From contig NZ_CAKMMF010000025.1 of the NCBI RefSeq assembly GCF_927798095.1, forward strand, positions 1-64,000: a stretch of DNA of 64,000 nt. The letters are read 5' to 3'. The position numbers were made by a program, and so were the translations under genes. Of this stretch, positions 50,222 through 59,518 are shown in pieces; position 1 is the first letter of the stretch; each line of letters begins with the position of its first letter. Origin of the DNA: Paenibacillus plantiphilus (GTDB taxonomy: Bacteria; Bacillota; Bacilli; Paenibacillales; Paenibacillaceae). A model generated the notes under the pieces. That model ran no database searches and was not told the origin of the DNA. It saw only the letters and a program-made list of their open reading frames with translations.

Positions 50222-52651
50222 ATGGATATTAAATTGATCACGGAAAATTTGGCAGATGAGCTTATACCAGGTATTCAAAAGGCGACAGGAATTTATATCC
50301 TGACGTCTTTTGTCATGGATTCGGGTGTGCGCCTGCTGCAGCCTCATCTGAAAAGTGCAGCGGATCGTGGTGCGGATATTAAGGTTTTGGCCGGAGACTA
50401 TTTGTTTGTGACGCAGCCGCAAGCATTGCAAAGGCTGCTTGCAATTGATGAACGGATAGAAGCGCGTCTGTGGAGAAGCTATGGTGCTTCTTTCCATCCA
50501 AAGGCCTATCTGTTCGACTATGATCAGGGGCAGGGCTTAATGATCGTGGGCTCCTCCAATTTCTCGTTGTCTGCTTTCCGGCTCGGCTATGAATGGAATC
50601 TGGCAGTAAACGCTGAGGCAGAACCTTTTACTTTCCAACAAGCGCTTGGCCAATTTATGAAGAGCTTTTATCACGATCAGACTTGCACGTTGCATGCAGA
50701 ATCCGTGAAGGAGTATGAACGAGATTATTGGAAATACCACAGTAAATTCCCGGAGCTCGCACGAGTGGTTTCGGAGACGGAAGAGTCGGAGCTCATGATG
50801 CCGGTCAAGGTCTCTAAAGCGGCCAGCTCCGATTTCAATGATTTCGGTGTAAATAGTATCATTCATCCAAGACCTGCACAACAAGCGGCTTTGGACGCCA
50901 TTCATGCCACTTGGGAAGAAGGCCATGATAAGGCAATGGTAATTATGGCTACGGGTCTCGGAAAGACTTACTTAGCCGGCTTCTTCGCCAAATCCTTCAG
51001 ACGTGTGTTGTTCATAGCGCATCGGGAGGAAATATTGCTGCAAGCTCAGCGATCGTTCCAGTCAGTCATGCCTGACCGAAGCAGTGGTCTCTACAACGGA
51101 ACAGAGAAAGATAGTTCTTCGGACCTGGTATTTGCCTCTATTTATACGTTGGGGATAAGGAAACATCAGAAACGATTTGCTCCTGAAGATTTCGATCTGA
51201 TAATTGTTGATGAGGTCCACCATGCTGCGGCACAATCTTACGCAACAGTCTTGAACTACTTCAAGCCGGATTTTTTTCTTGGCATTACAGCGACACCAGA
51301 GCGAATGGATGGGCGAGACGTATATGCTTTATGTGATGGTAATGTAGCCTATCAGATTCATTTTATCGAGGCAATATCACGTGGATGGTTAAGTCCATTT
51401 CATTATTATGGCGTATACGATGATATAGACTATTCCAGCATACCCTGGCTCGGTTCACGTTATGACGAGAAAGAGCTGATAGCTGCACAGCTGAGGAAAG
51501 ACCGCGCGGCTATGATTTTGAAAAGTTGGGAAAGATATAAACAGACGCGTTCGCTCGGATTTTGTTCGTCGATTCAGCAGGCGGATTTTTTGGCCATGTT
51601 TTTCAAAGAGCAGGGAATACGCTCGCTCAGCTTGCATTCACGGACGACAGAAATGACACGCTCAGAAGCTATACATGCTTTGACTGAAGGTGAATTGGAG
51701 ATTGTTTTTACAGTAGATTTGTTTAATGAAGGTGTAGATATTCCAACCGTCGACACGCTGTTATTTGTACGGCCGACGGAATCTATCACAGTCTTCACCC
51801 AGCAGGTAGGTCGTGGACTTCGACTTGCCGATGGAAAGTCTCATTGTGTGATAATCGATCTGATTGGAAATTACAGGAATGCTGAATTGAAGATGTCTCT
51901 CTTTCAACGAAATGCTAGTGAGCCGTCAAGCAGACGGCAGTCAGTGGCTTCGACAGCAGTTACGGATGCTCCTTCCGGATGCATCATTGAGCTTGAAACC
52001 GGAGTTGTCAATTTGTTTGAAACGTTACTGGCGAGGAAGCAGCCACGCAAAGAAAAGCTATTGACTTCCTATAGGGAATTAAAAAGAGAGCTTGGAAGGC
52101 GTCCAACTTATATGGAACTCCATTTGTATGGAGCTGCTCCAAGCCGGGAGTATCGTCAGGAGTTCAAATCCTACATCGGATTTCTGCTCTGGGCAGATGA
52201 GCTAACGGCTGAAGAACGCAATGCGTATATTCAATCGGAGAGATGGCTGCAAGAGGTCGAGAGCACAGTTATGAGTAGGAGTTACAAAATGGTGCTTCTA
52301 TTCATCATGCTTGAACGTGGAGCGGAACGCTGGCGGGATCCAATCACTTCTCGAGAGGCAGCACCTCTTTTTTATCGATACATGATGGAGAAAGAATATC
52401 GCAGAAGGATAGATTTTTCAGATAAAGAAACAGGGCGGTTGGCCGAAAATTATAATGAAATTAAAATGGCAGCGCTGATTGCACGCATGCCGATGACCAA
52501 TTGGAGCGGAAGCTCGAATGGTTTAATCACATACGAGAATGGTACGATGTCATTGGCAAGAGAGGCAGCAACAGATTCCGTTGTCGTTTACGAGTGGACA
52601 CGAGAAATCTGTTTGTACCGATTGCAGACATACTTTGAGCGTAAAGCATAA
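50222..52651 (+). CDS. PLD-nuclease / SF2 helicase fusion protein
   Basis: An 809-aa protein. The N-terminal phospholipase-D-like nuclease domain has HPKAYLFD ... GSSNFS (about 98-124). An SF2 helicase follows, with motif I MATGLGKT (about 242), II VDEVHH, III ITATP and VI QQVGRGLRLADG, then a C-terminal region with KRELGRRPTYMELHLYG. ATG 50222 (or GTG 50219) follows GAGG. Helicases of this build occur beside phosphorothioation and other defence loci as restriction-like effectors. It lies between two paralogous XRE genes, like a self-contained cassette. Confidence 0.85.
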   Translation: MDIKLITENLADELIPGIQKATGIYILTSFVMDSGVRLLQPHLKSAADRGADIKVLAGDYLFVTQPQALQRLLAIDERIEARLWRSYGASFHPKAYLFDYDQGQGLMIVGSSNFSLSAFRLGYEWNLAVNAEAEPFTFQQALGQFMKSFYHDQTCTLHAESVKEYERDYWKYHSKFPELARVVSETEESELMMPVKVSKAASSDFNDFGVNSIIHPRPAQQAALDAIHATWEEGHDKAMVIMATGLGKTYLAGFFAKSFRRVLFIAHREEILLQAQRSFQSVMPDRSSGLYNGTEKDSSSDLVFASIYTLGIRKHQKRFAPEDFDLIIVDEVHHAAAQSYATVLNYFKPDFFLGITATPERMDGRDVYALCDGNVAYQIHFIEAISRGWLSPFHYYGVYDDIDYSSIPWLGSRYDEKELIAAQLRKDRAAMILKSWERYKQTRSLGFCSSIQQADFLAMFFKEQGIRSLSLHSRTTEMTRSEAIHALTEGELEIVFTVDLFNEGVDIPTVDTLLFVRPTESITVFTQQVGRGLRLADGKSHCVIIDLIGNYRNAELKMSLFQRNASEPSSRRQSVASTAVTDAPSGCIIELETGVVNLFETLLARKQPRKEKLLTSYRELKRELGRRPTYMELHLYGAAPSREYRQEFKSYIGFLLWADELTAEERNAYIQSERWLQEVESTVMSRSYKMVLLFIMLERGAERWRDPITSREAAPLFYRYMMEKEYRRRIDFSDKETGRLAENYNEIKMAALIARMPMTNWSGSSNGLITYENGTMSLAREAATDSVVVYEWTREICLYRLQTYFERKA

Positions 52652-52705
52652 TACTCCGTAGAGTTTTTTTCACATCCCGCCTGACGTATATACAAATCGA
52701 CAGTC

Positions 52706-52729
52706 AGTTTAAACCTATTGGTTAAAGTT
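52706..52729. promoter_or_regulatory. Palindromic operator upstream of XRE gene 2
   Basis: AGTTTAAACC and GGTTAAAGTT around TATT, a 7-of-10 palindrome at the same distance from the gene as the 49771 site. Flanking sequence is also conserved (TTGGTATATTC about 50 bp on). Confidence 0.7.
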
Positions 52730-52789
52730 GACCTATGGTGCATGTTATGGAGAATGCAAGCTTGGTATATTCGGGTTGGGTGATGAATA

Positions 52790-53119
52790 TTGAGTATTGA
52801 TTATCAAGTCATTGGCGGCAGGATTCGCAAGGCGCGCGAAGATAAGGGGATCACACAAGAACTGCTTGCGGAATCGATGGATGTTTCCAATGCCTATATT
52901 AGCAAAATTGAGCGAGGAAGAACATCTGTTAATCTTGATAATTTAGATAAAATTTGTGAAGTTCTAGATACATCCATTGAATTTATTCTAAGCGGAACGA
53001 GTACCTCTTCAGATGGTTATCTGCGCAATGAAATTATTGAGATGCTTCAAGGCTGTTCACCCGCCAAAATCAAATTGATCACACAGATAATTAAGTCGAT
53101 TGTCGAGTATAGAGGTTGA
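52790..53119 (+). CDS. XRE-family regulator 2 of the defence locus
   Basis: A 109-aa close paralogue of the protein at 49854 (IRKAREDKGITQELLAESMDVSNAYISKIERG; EIIEMLQGCSPAKIKLITQI). The start is TTG. The upstream operator and leader are also duplicated, so the copy arose by duplication of the whole control unit. Confidence 0.88.
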   Translation: MSIDYQVIGGRIRKAREDKGITQELLAESMDVSNAYISKIERGRTSVNLDNLDKICEVLDTSIEFILSGTSTSSDGYLRNEIIEMLQGCSPAKIKLITQIIKSIVEYRG

Positions 53120-53120
53120 C

Positions 53121-53370
53121 GAGTTGCCGGGCTCCTCTCTCCCTCAAAAACTTGCTCCCATCTCTTATGACAAGTATGATAATAGCAGTAAAACATTTGG
53201 ATATGCGCTCCAGCGTGAAATTTGCAAACTTATGGAAGGAACACCTACATTGACGGAGCATGCGTCGATCAAGTGGTTACCATACAACGGAGCTAGATAC
53301 ATAAGACTGGGCTCCCGCTGATGTGCCTGCAATCCATAAGATTATGAATCAACACAATACTAATATGTAG
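53121..53370 (+). pseudogene. NUDIX hydrolase 3' remnant
   Basis: One frame reads LTEHASIKWLPYNG and, after a one-base shift, WAPADVPAIHKIMN. This is the C-terminal end of MutT/8-oxo-dGTPase-like NUDIX proteins. No NUDIX box remains. Confidence 0.5.
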
Positions 53371-54082
53371 TTAGTTCGATTCAGACTAGAATAGAACTAG
53401 CTAATCACATTCAAACAGAGAAACCAGCATGAATATGCAGGTATTTCTCTGTTTTTTCTTGTACACTATTTATTGTATTGTGATATTCCTCCAGTCGCAC
53501 TACAATAAAGCTGAAAATAAGGTGAGTGGAATAACATGACTAACACAGCTCTTGATTTTCACCTTCGACATACAGCAGTGTTTATCTTGTCCACCGGTTG
53601 ACGGCGTAAGTTGTCCTGCGGATGACGGATAGGCTGTCCGGTCTGAGTAAGAAAGAAGAGGGAATCATGACAATTCCCCCCTGGATGACGCGTTTGATCA
53701 TATGATTGTCGATGATGCGATGTTTGTTCTGCGCACCGTCAGAAAAAACATCATGCGTGGCTACTGCATACGTCATATCTCGCTGAATATACGCTCCAGT
53801 CTGCGCCCGTTCGAGATGAGGCAGCTTGCATTGTAGGTCAATTCGCTGCCGAATCGCCGTATATGCCTGTAAGTTCGATAAAACTCATAAGGCTACTCTA
53901 AGCGTGATGAGCAAAGCGTTGCGGGGGGCAAAAATAGGAGTAGCCATTACTGATACGTGAAATCAAAAAACAAGGAAATATGATATAATTAAAGTAATTA
54001 GTTCGGTGTATTCTTAGTGATTGAAATTGAAGAAATAGGGAGAAACTATTAATTAGATATGTATCAACGGAGGTTGATCAGA
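53371..54082. other. Intergenic debris upstream of ptuA
   Basis: A weak minus-strand frame (53582-53776, MTYAVATHDVFSDGAQNKHR) and short broken plus-strand frames show no recognisable domain. Sequence close to ptuA becomes AT-rich. Nothing else could be assigned. Confidence 0.4.
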
Positions 54083-55387
54083 GTGATTATTCACGAATTA
54101 AAAATGGAGAACTTCCATGGTTTTAAAAAAAGAGAGATAGCATTTTCTGATCAATTTACAGTCTTAATTGGAGATAATGGTACTGGGAAAACAGCCGTTT
54201 TGGATGGGTTAGCAATTGCCTTGGGATCTTTTCTTAGTGGATTTAATGGGGTGCACTCTAGACATATTAGAAGAGATGAAGTTCACAGAAAAACGTTTCT
54301 TCAGGGTGGATTAACAGACATTCAATTACAATACCCTGTAAAAATCACATGTTTGGGGAATATTGATGGAAAGGAAATAACTTGGTCAAGAGCGCTAAAC
54401 GGAAAGCATGGTGCTACTACTAGCAAAGAAGCAAAATCAATTATGGAGTACGCTAGTAGCTTGCAAAAAATGGTTAGTGAGGGGAAGCCCGCAATATTAC
54501 CACTTATATCTTACTATGGAACTGGAAGGTTGTGGGTTCAAAAAAAGGAACGTAGTGAATATAAAATAAGGACTGATCGTTTAGGTGGTTATTCATTTTG
54601 TCTTGATCCCGCATCTAGTGAAAAACATTTTACTCGATGGATGGAGAAGATGACGTATATCGAACTGCAAAGGAAACAAGCGCCATCTGTTCTAGAAGCT
54701 GTACGTGATGCAGTAAGTGTATGCATGAAAACTTGGAAAACGATAGAGTTTGATGTAGATTCTGAAGAACTGCGGGCTATAAGGGAAGATGGCACAATAT
54801 TACCATTTCGCCTGTTAAGTGACGGTGTTCGTAACATGATTGGGATGGTAGCGGATATAGCACATCGGATGGCGCAATTAAACCCTGCCTTGGAAACCAG
54901 TGTGGTGAGAGAGACTCCTGGCGTAGTGCTTATTGATGAGTTAGACCTTCATCTTCATCCAAAATGGCAACGCACTATAGTGAATGACTTAAAACGTACT
55001 TTTCCAAGAGTACAGTTTATTGTAACATCTCATTCTCCATTTATTATTCAATCCCTTGAGGAGGGAGAACTTCGTCGTCTCCATGAGGTGGATGATAATG
55101 AAGAGGTTATGAGTGATGATTTTGTTAATAAAAGTATTGAGGATATTTCGGAAAGTGCTATGGGGATTGAAGGAGTGCAACGCAGTGAAAAACTGAATGA
55201 AATGTATAGAGTAGCAAAATTATATTATTCTTTACTCGAACGAGGCAAAAATTCCTCAGGTAAGGAACTTGAGGAACTAAAGCAGCAATTAGATGCTTTA
55301 GAATCATTATACAGTTCGGAAGTAGCGTATTACGCATTTTTAGAAATGGAAAGATTGGCTGCGGGATTAGGGAGAGATGGTGAATGA
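54083..55387 (+). CDS. ptuA: Septu-type ATPase PtuA
   Basis: A 434-aa RecF/SMC-like ATPase. Walker A is IGDNGTGKTA (about residues 25-34), an RLLSDGVRNMIG signature-like motif follows, then Walker B VVLIDELDLHLHPKWQ and the switch VTSHSPFII. GTG 54083 has CGGAGG 9 nt upstream; ATG 54059 would include that site. The stop overlaps the next gene by 4 bp. An ATPase of this kind coupled to an HNH nuclease is the Septu defence pair. No reverse transcriptase is nearby, so it is not a retron. Confidence 0.8.
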   Translation: MIIHELKMENFHGFKKREIAFSDQFTVLIGDNGTGKTAVLDGLAIALGSFLSGFNGVHSRHIRRDEVHRKTFLQGGLTDIQLQYPVKITCLGNIDGKEITWSRALNGKHGATTSKEAKSIMEYASSLQKMVSEGKPAILPLISYYGTGRLWVQKKERSEYKIRTDRLGGYSFCLDPASSEKHFTRWMEKMTYIELQRKQAPSVLEAVRDAVSVCMKTWKTIEFDVDSEELRAIREDGTILPFRLLSDGVRNMIGMVADIAHRMAQLNPALETSVVRETPGVVLIDELDLHLHPKWQRTIVNDLKRTFPRVQFIVTSHSPFIIQSLEEGELRRLHEVDDNEEVMSDDFVNKSIEDISESAMGIEGVQRSEKLNEMYRVAKLYYSLLERGKNSSGKELEELKQQLDALESLYSSEVAYYAFLEMERLAAGLGRDGE

Positions 55388-56091
55388 GGCCAATAGAAAA
55401 AGGATCAATCCCTAGTGGTGCTAACGGTCTCCAAATTCAACTAACAAAATACCAAGAGGCAAGAGGGCACTTAATTGAAAGACTGGGGACCTATTGCTCT
55501 TATTGTGAAAGAGCGCTTGGCGGGAATATTGCTGTTGAGCATATCCAACCTAAATCCAAAGCTCCAGGTTTATCCTTATCCTGGAATAACTTTCTCCTTG
55601 CCTGTGGTAATTGTAATTCGATAAAAGCAGATAAACAAATTGTCATGACTGATTATTTCTGGCCTGATAGTGACAATACGGCAAGGGCATTTGAATACTC
55701 GACAGGAGCAACCATATCCCCCAATCAAGCGCTTAATGCTCCGCAATCTCAAATGGCAATAAATACAATTAAATTAACTGGTCTTGATCGTGTTCCAAGT
55801 TCGGATCCTTTAATCAACCCGGAAGCTAAAGACCGCCGTTGGAGAGAACGTAGAACGGCATATGATATGGCGGAACGTGCAAAGAGAAGATTAGCAACAT
55901 GTAATACGAATGAAATGAGAGAACAGATCGTGGAATCAGCGACTGCTACTGGCTTCTTTTCAGTTTGGATGAGTGTGTTTAAAGATGATGTTAATATAAT
56001 GACTAGATTCATAGGCGCATTTCCTGGAACTAGCTCTTGTTGTTATGATGCAAGTTGCGTTCCAATACCAAGGCCAAATGGAGTTATATAA
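55384..56091 (+). CDS. ptuB: Septu-type HNH nuclease PtuB
   Basis: A 235-aa HNH endonuclease: CSYCERALGGNIAVEHIQPKS with zinc cysteines and catalytic His, then WNNFLLACGNCNSIKADK. In Septu systems PtuB is the nuclease held by PtuA and released on phage infection. It overlaps ptuA by ATGA, so the two are translationally coupled. AT-rich. Confidence 0.8.
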   Translation: MRPIEKGSIPSGANGLQIQLTKYQEARGHLIERLGTYCSYCERALGGNIAVEHIQPKSKAPGLSLSWNNFLLACGNCNSIKADKQIVMTDYFWPDSDNTARAFEYSTGATISPNQALNAPQSQMAINTIKLTGLDRVPSSDPLINPEAKDRRWRERRTAYDMAERAKRRLATCNTNEMREQIVESATATGFFSVWMSVFKDDVNIMTRFIGAFPGTSSCCYDASCVPIPRPNGVI

Positions 56092-56241
56092 TCCTACTTG
56101 TTCGAAACCCTTGTCCGATTTTTGTGGACACAATGTAGACCAAAGTAATATTACAGAATAAATCGAGGCAATATTAAACGGGACAAGAAATCAATGAGAT
56201 GCCGCGAGGCCTTATAGGATAAGCTTCCGTTATAGATATAA

Positions 56242-57909
56242 CATGACTTATGCAGTTGACTCCAAATACTAGAAACCTCTTACACATTCGCTAAATTGTA
56301 CGCTATTATCACATAAATATCTTGACAACTAAGAATGGCCCAAATAATCACGAAGGATACCCCTTTCAACCGGGTATATCTTAGAGAATTTTGGGTGATT
56401 TTTTTGAAGCCATCACTGGAAAAGCCGCGTTTCCGTAAACTCATGCACGGAGAATGTGCTGGAGCGCCTATTCTGCGAACCTTATGGGATCGTTTCGATT
56501 TTTCTCTGCTTCTCACGCAGTCCGGCATCTTTAAACGCAGCGGCGCACCTGCTTGGATGCTCTGTTTTATGTATGTCGTTGGACTCATTTCGGGCTGCAC
56601 AGCCGTCAATCAAATCTCGCAACTCGCGGGCAAGGATGCGCTTCTTGAACTCATGTTCAAGACCTACAAGCTGGCACAATATACCCTCAGTCGTTTCTTC
56701 ACCACGCCTTATGCTTGGCGATCATTCGGGAAGAAACGCGTACGGCGGCTTCAGCGCGACCCGGATACGATGCTGCGCGAAGGCGACGTTATTAATCTTG
56801 ACGATACACATTGCGCACATCCCTATGCGAAAAAGCTTCCTTATCTGTCTTGGTTGTTCGACGCTTCCACCAAAACGTTCGGTTGGTGCATGAATGTCGT
56901 CGTACTTCAAGCTGTGCTGCGAAATGGCTTGGAATATCCGCTCTTCTACAGCGTTTGGCGAAAGCACGAGCAGGACGGGGTAGGCTTGACCAAGCTCGAT
57001 CTCGCCCGGCAGATGCTGCTGATGCTGCGCGAATCCGTCACTTGCCGGCTATGGATGGCCATGGATCGTTGGTATTTGTGCAAGGATTTCTTCGTCTTTC
57101 TACAGGCGCATAATTTTGATTGGGTGACCAAGGCAAAACGAAACACATCCCTGTACCGCAAGGTCACAGAGGCTGGTCGCTGGGAACGCTATGTTCCCGT
57201 ATCGCCACGGCAGCTGATTCGTGAAGCGTACAAGCGTCTTGTGGCTGGTAGCGGTCTCTCTGCGATTGCGATGGAAGGCATCTATATGAAACTTCCTTAT
57301 GAAACGCATGGCCGCAAAGGACAGGTAGTCACCAAACAACGTCTTGTACCGATCGCAGTCGTTGCCGCCATGCGATTGCGTGAAGATACGAACGCAGCAA
57401 CGGAAGGTGCTGGAGATGAGGACGCAGCGGCCTACAAAGGGGCTTACTTGATCTTGAGCAATCGTCATGATGCACCGCTCGAAGCGCTTACCGTTTACGG
57501 GAAACGTTGGCGGATTGAGGTTTTCTTTCGGATAGCCAAACAAGAACTTGGTTTTGAACAGTGCCATTCGACGTCCGAAGCTCACCAGCTTGCCCATTTG
57601 GAAATGCTCTTCGCGGCCGAAACACTACTTGCCTATGCTTTATGGCAGGTAAACAAAGAAAAAACGAGTGATGAAAGCTGCACCCACGGCGAAATGGTTA
57701 GCGGCCTCTTCCATACTCGTTGTCAGGTTCGTAGCAGAAACCACAAAGGCTCTGAGCGAATCTACATTGATTTTGACACAGAAGCGCTTCGCTTTTCAAG
57801 TCTTATTTCAGCCTACTGGCCAAGGGATCTCGGAATGACCTGGTGGCCGGTTTATTCAAGCATAGATTCTCATCATTACCGATTAATCTCATGAACTGCA
57901 TAAGTCCTG
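56242..57909 (+). mobile_element. IS4-family insertion sequence
   Basis: 1668 bp. Terminal inverted repeats CATGACTTATGCAGTT (56242-56257) and AACTGCATAAGTCCTG (57894-57909) differ at one position. GATATAA flanks both ends (56235-56241 and 57910-57916 region) as a 7-bp target duplication. The element is intact with one transposase gene. Confidence 0.85.
56335..57894 (+). CDS. IS4-family transposase
   Basis: A 519-aa DDE transposase. The YREK signature Y-x2-R-x3-E-x6-K is seen exactly in YGKRWRIEVFFRIAK (about residues 385-400). LDDTHCAHPYAKK and WMAMDRWYLCKDF supply the other acidic residues. Ends in the right inverted repeat. Intact, so possibly active. Confidence 0.92.
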   Translation: MAQIITKDTPFNRVYLREFWVIFLKPSLEKPRFRKLMHGECAGAPILRTLWDRFDFSLLLTQSGIFKRSGAPAWMLCFMYVVGLISGCTAVNQISQLAGKDALLELMFKTYKLAQYTLSRFFTTPYAWRSFGKKRVRRLQRDPDTMLREGDVINLDDTHCAHPYAKKLPYLSWLFDASTKTFGWCMNVVVLQAVLRNGLEYPLFYSVWRKHEQDGVGLTKLDLARQMLLMLRESVTCRLWMAMDRWYLCKDFFVFLQAHNFDWVTKAKRNTSLYRKVTEAGRWERYVPVSPRQLIREAYKRLVAGSGLSAIAMEGIYMKLPYETHGRKGQVVTKQRLVPIAVVAAMRLREDTNAATEGAGDEDAAAYKGAYLILSNRHDAPLEALTVYGKRWRIEVFFRIAKQELGFEQCHSTSEAHQLAHLEMLFAAETLLAYALWQVNKEKTSDESCTHGEMVSGLFHTRCQVRSRNHKGSERIYIDFDTEALRFSSLISAYWPRDLGMTWWPVYSSIDSHHYRLIS

Positions 57910-57993
57910 GATATAAAAGGATGGTTACCTAATTGAGTGTATAGAAGAAACACCACGAAAATCCACAACCGCATGCGGTTGTGGATTGCTTTT

Positions 57994-59415
57994 TTACTTG
58001 GAGCCAAACCAAATCTCCGCCAGCTGTTGGATACCATCTTCCAGCTCTTCTGCCGACAATGCGCCGAATCCAAGGATGAACGTATTTGCATACGCATCCT
58101 CCGGGCCTGACCAGTGATTGGTAACCGGCTCGACCATGATGCCTGCTTCACGGGCCGCTCTGAATAGAGCGGTGCCGTCAAATCCGGCGTTCAGCTTCAA
58201 TAGAAGATGCAGGCCCGCATTATGTCCCAGCACTGTAACGTTATCGTTCATAAACCGGCCAATTGCCAAGGTTAAGACTTCGTATTTGGACTGGTAGATT
58301 TTCCGCATTCGGCGGACGTGTCTCGTGAAGTGTCCATCTCTCATGAAGAGATGCACAGCATGCTGCACCAGCAAGGAAACGGATTGATTGTAGAATTGGT
58401 TCTTCTGTTGAAAGGTTGCGACGAGCGAGCGGGGGACCACGATATAGCTGAGCCGCGCAGAAGGAAGAAATATTTTCGACAAGGTTCCCAAGTAAATTAC
58501 CCGATCATAGCTGTCCATCGCCTTCATGGCAGGAATCGGTTCGCCAAGGTAGCGGAATTCACTGTCATAGTCATCCTCGATAATCCAGCCCTTCCTTTCA
58601 TGCGCCCATTGCAGCAATTGCTGGCGTCTGTGAACGGGCATCACCATCCCCATCGGGAACTGATGGGACGGCGTGACATAGACCATGCCCGCTGAGGAAG
58701 CATATAGATAGTCGATCCCAATGCCATCTTCATCTAGCGGAATATCGTCCAGCGGGCAGCCCTGATTCTGAAATGCAACGCGCGCTCCGCGGTACCCCGG
58801 ATTCTCCATGGCAACACTCTGGCCTAACCATTGAAGATATTGGCACAGCAGGCTGAGCGAATGCTGAGTGCCCGAGGATAGAAATATTTGATCCGGGGAA
58901 CAAGAGATTCCCCGCGATTGGAACAGGTATTCTGCGAGTTCTTCGCGCAGCTCGTAGTCGCCCTGTGAGGTGCTGTAGCCCAGCGAATTTTTTACAGGGG
59001 AATACAAGGCGTCCAGCAAACACTTCTTCCAGATGTCGATCGGAAATGCCGATGTATCAATCGGGCCCGAGTAGAAATTGCATCGAATGTGCTCGTCCGG
59101 ATCAGGCCTTCGCCAAATCTTCTCCGGCACTGCGATCATGGCCGCCATCGAATCGGGGAATGCATCCGAATGCATAGTTATGTAAAACCCGCTGCGATCC
59201 TTGCTCGTGACATAGCTCTCCGCAATTAGCTGTTGATAGGCTGTGCTGACGGTATTCTTGCTGATGGAAAGTGTATGCGCCAATTCCCGAATCGGGGGCA
59301 GACAGCACCCGGCTTGCAGGCGTCCGGACAGAATTTCCTCTTTGATAAACGTATAGAGCTGTAGGTAAATCGGCGTACGGCTTTGCTTCTTTAAAGGCGG
59401 CATCAAGCTTAACAT
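57994..59415 (-). CDS. MocR-family (GntR-aminotransferase) regulator
   Basis: A 473-aa protein. The N-terminal GntR winged helix (IYLQLYTFIKEEILSGRLQAG; IRELAHTLSISKNTVSTAYQ) is followed by a type-I aminotransferase-like domain with the PLP lysine in GTLSKIFLPSARLSY. Such proteins bind PLP and often control pyridoxal or amino-acid genes. It is divergent from the ABC transporter at 59519, which it may regulate. Confidence 0.92.
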   Translation of the reverse strand: MLSLMPPLKKQSRTPIYLQLYTFIKEEILSGRLQAGCCLPPIRELAHTLSISKNTVSTAYQQLIAESYVTSKDRSGFYITMHSDAFPDSMAAMIAVPEKIWRRPDPDEHIRCNFYSGPIDTSAFPIDIWKKCLLDALYSPVKNSLGYSTSQGDYELREELAEYLFQSRGISCSPDQIFLSSGTQHSLSLLCQYLQWLGQSVAMENPGYRGARVAFQNQGCPLDDIPLDEDGIGIDYLYASSAGMVYVTPSHQFPMGMVMPVHRRQQLLQWAHERKGWIIEDDYDSEFRYLGEPIPAMKAMDSYDRVIYLGTLSKIFLPSARLSYIVVPRSLVATFQQKNQFYNQSVSLLVQHAVHLFMRDGHFTRHVRRMRKIYQSKYEVLTLAIGRFMNDNVTVLGHNAGLHLLLKLNAGFDGTALFRAAREAGIMVEPVTNHWSGPEDAYANTFILGFGALSAEELEDGIQQLAEIWFGSK

Positions 59416-59518
59416 TCGTCACCATCTGTCCCAGGTATTTTCTGTGATTTTGTATCTATCCACATGCAAGGTTTACTTATATATTCATTCTATCATTATT
59501 TCGCAGAGGTGAGATAGA

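Noticed and set aside
54083-56091. Retron with PtuAB effectors
   Set aside because: No reverse transcriptase or msr/msd-like RNA is seen near the pair.
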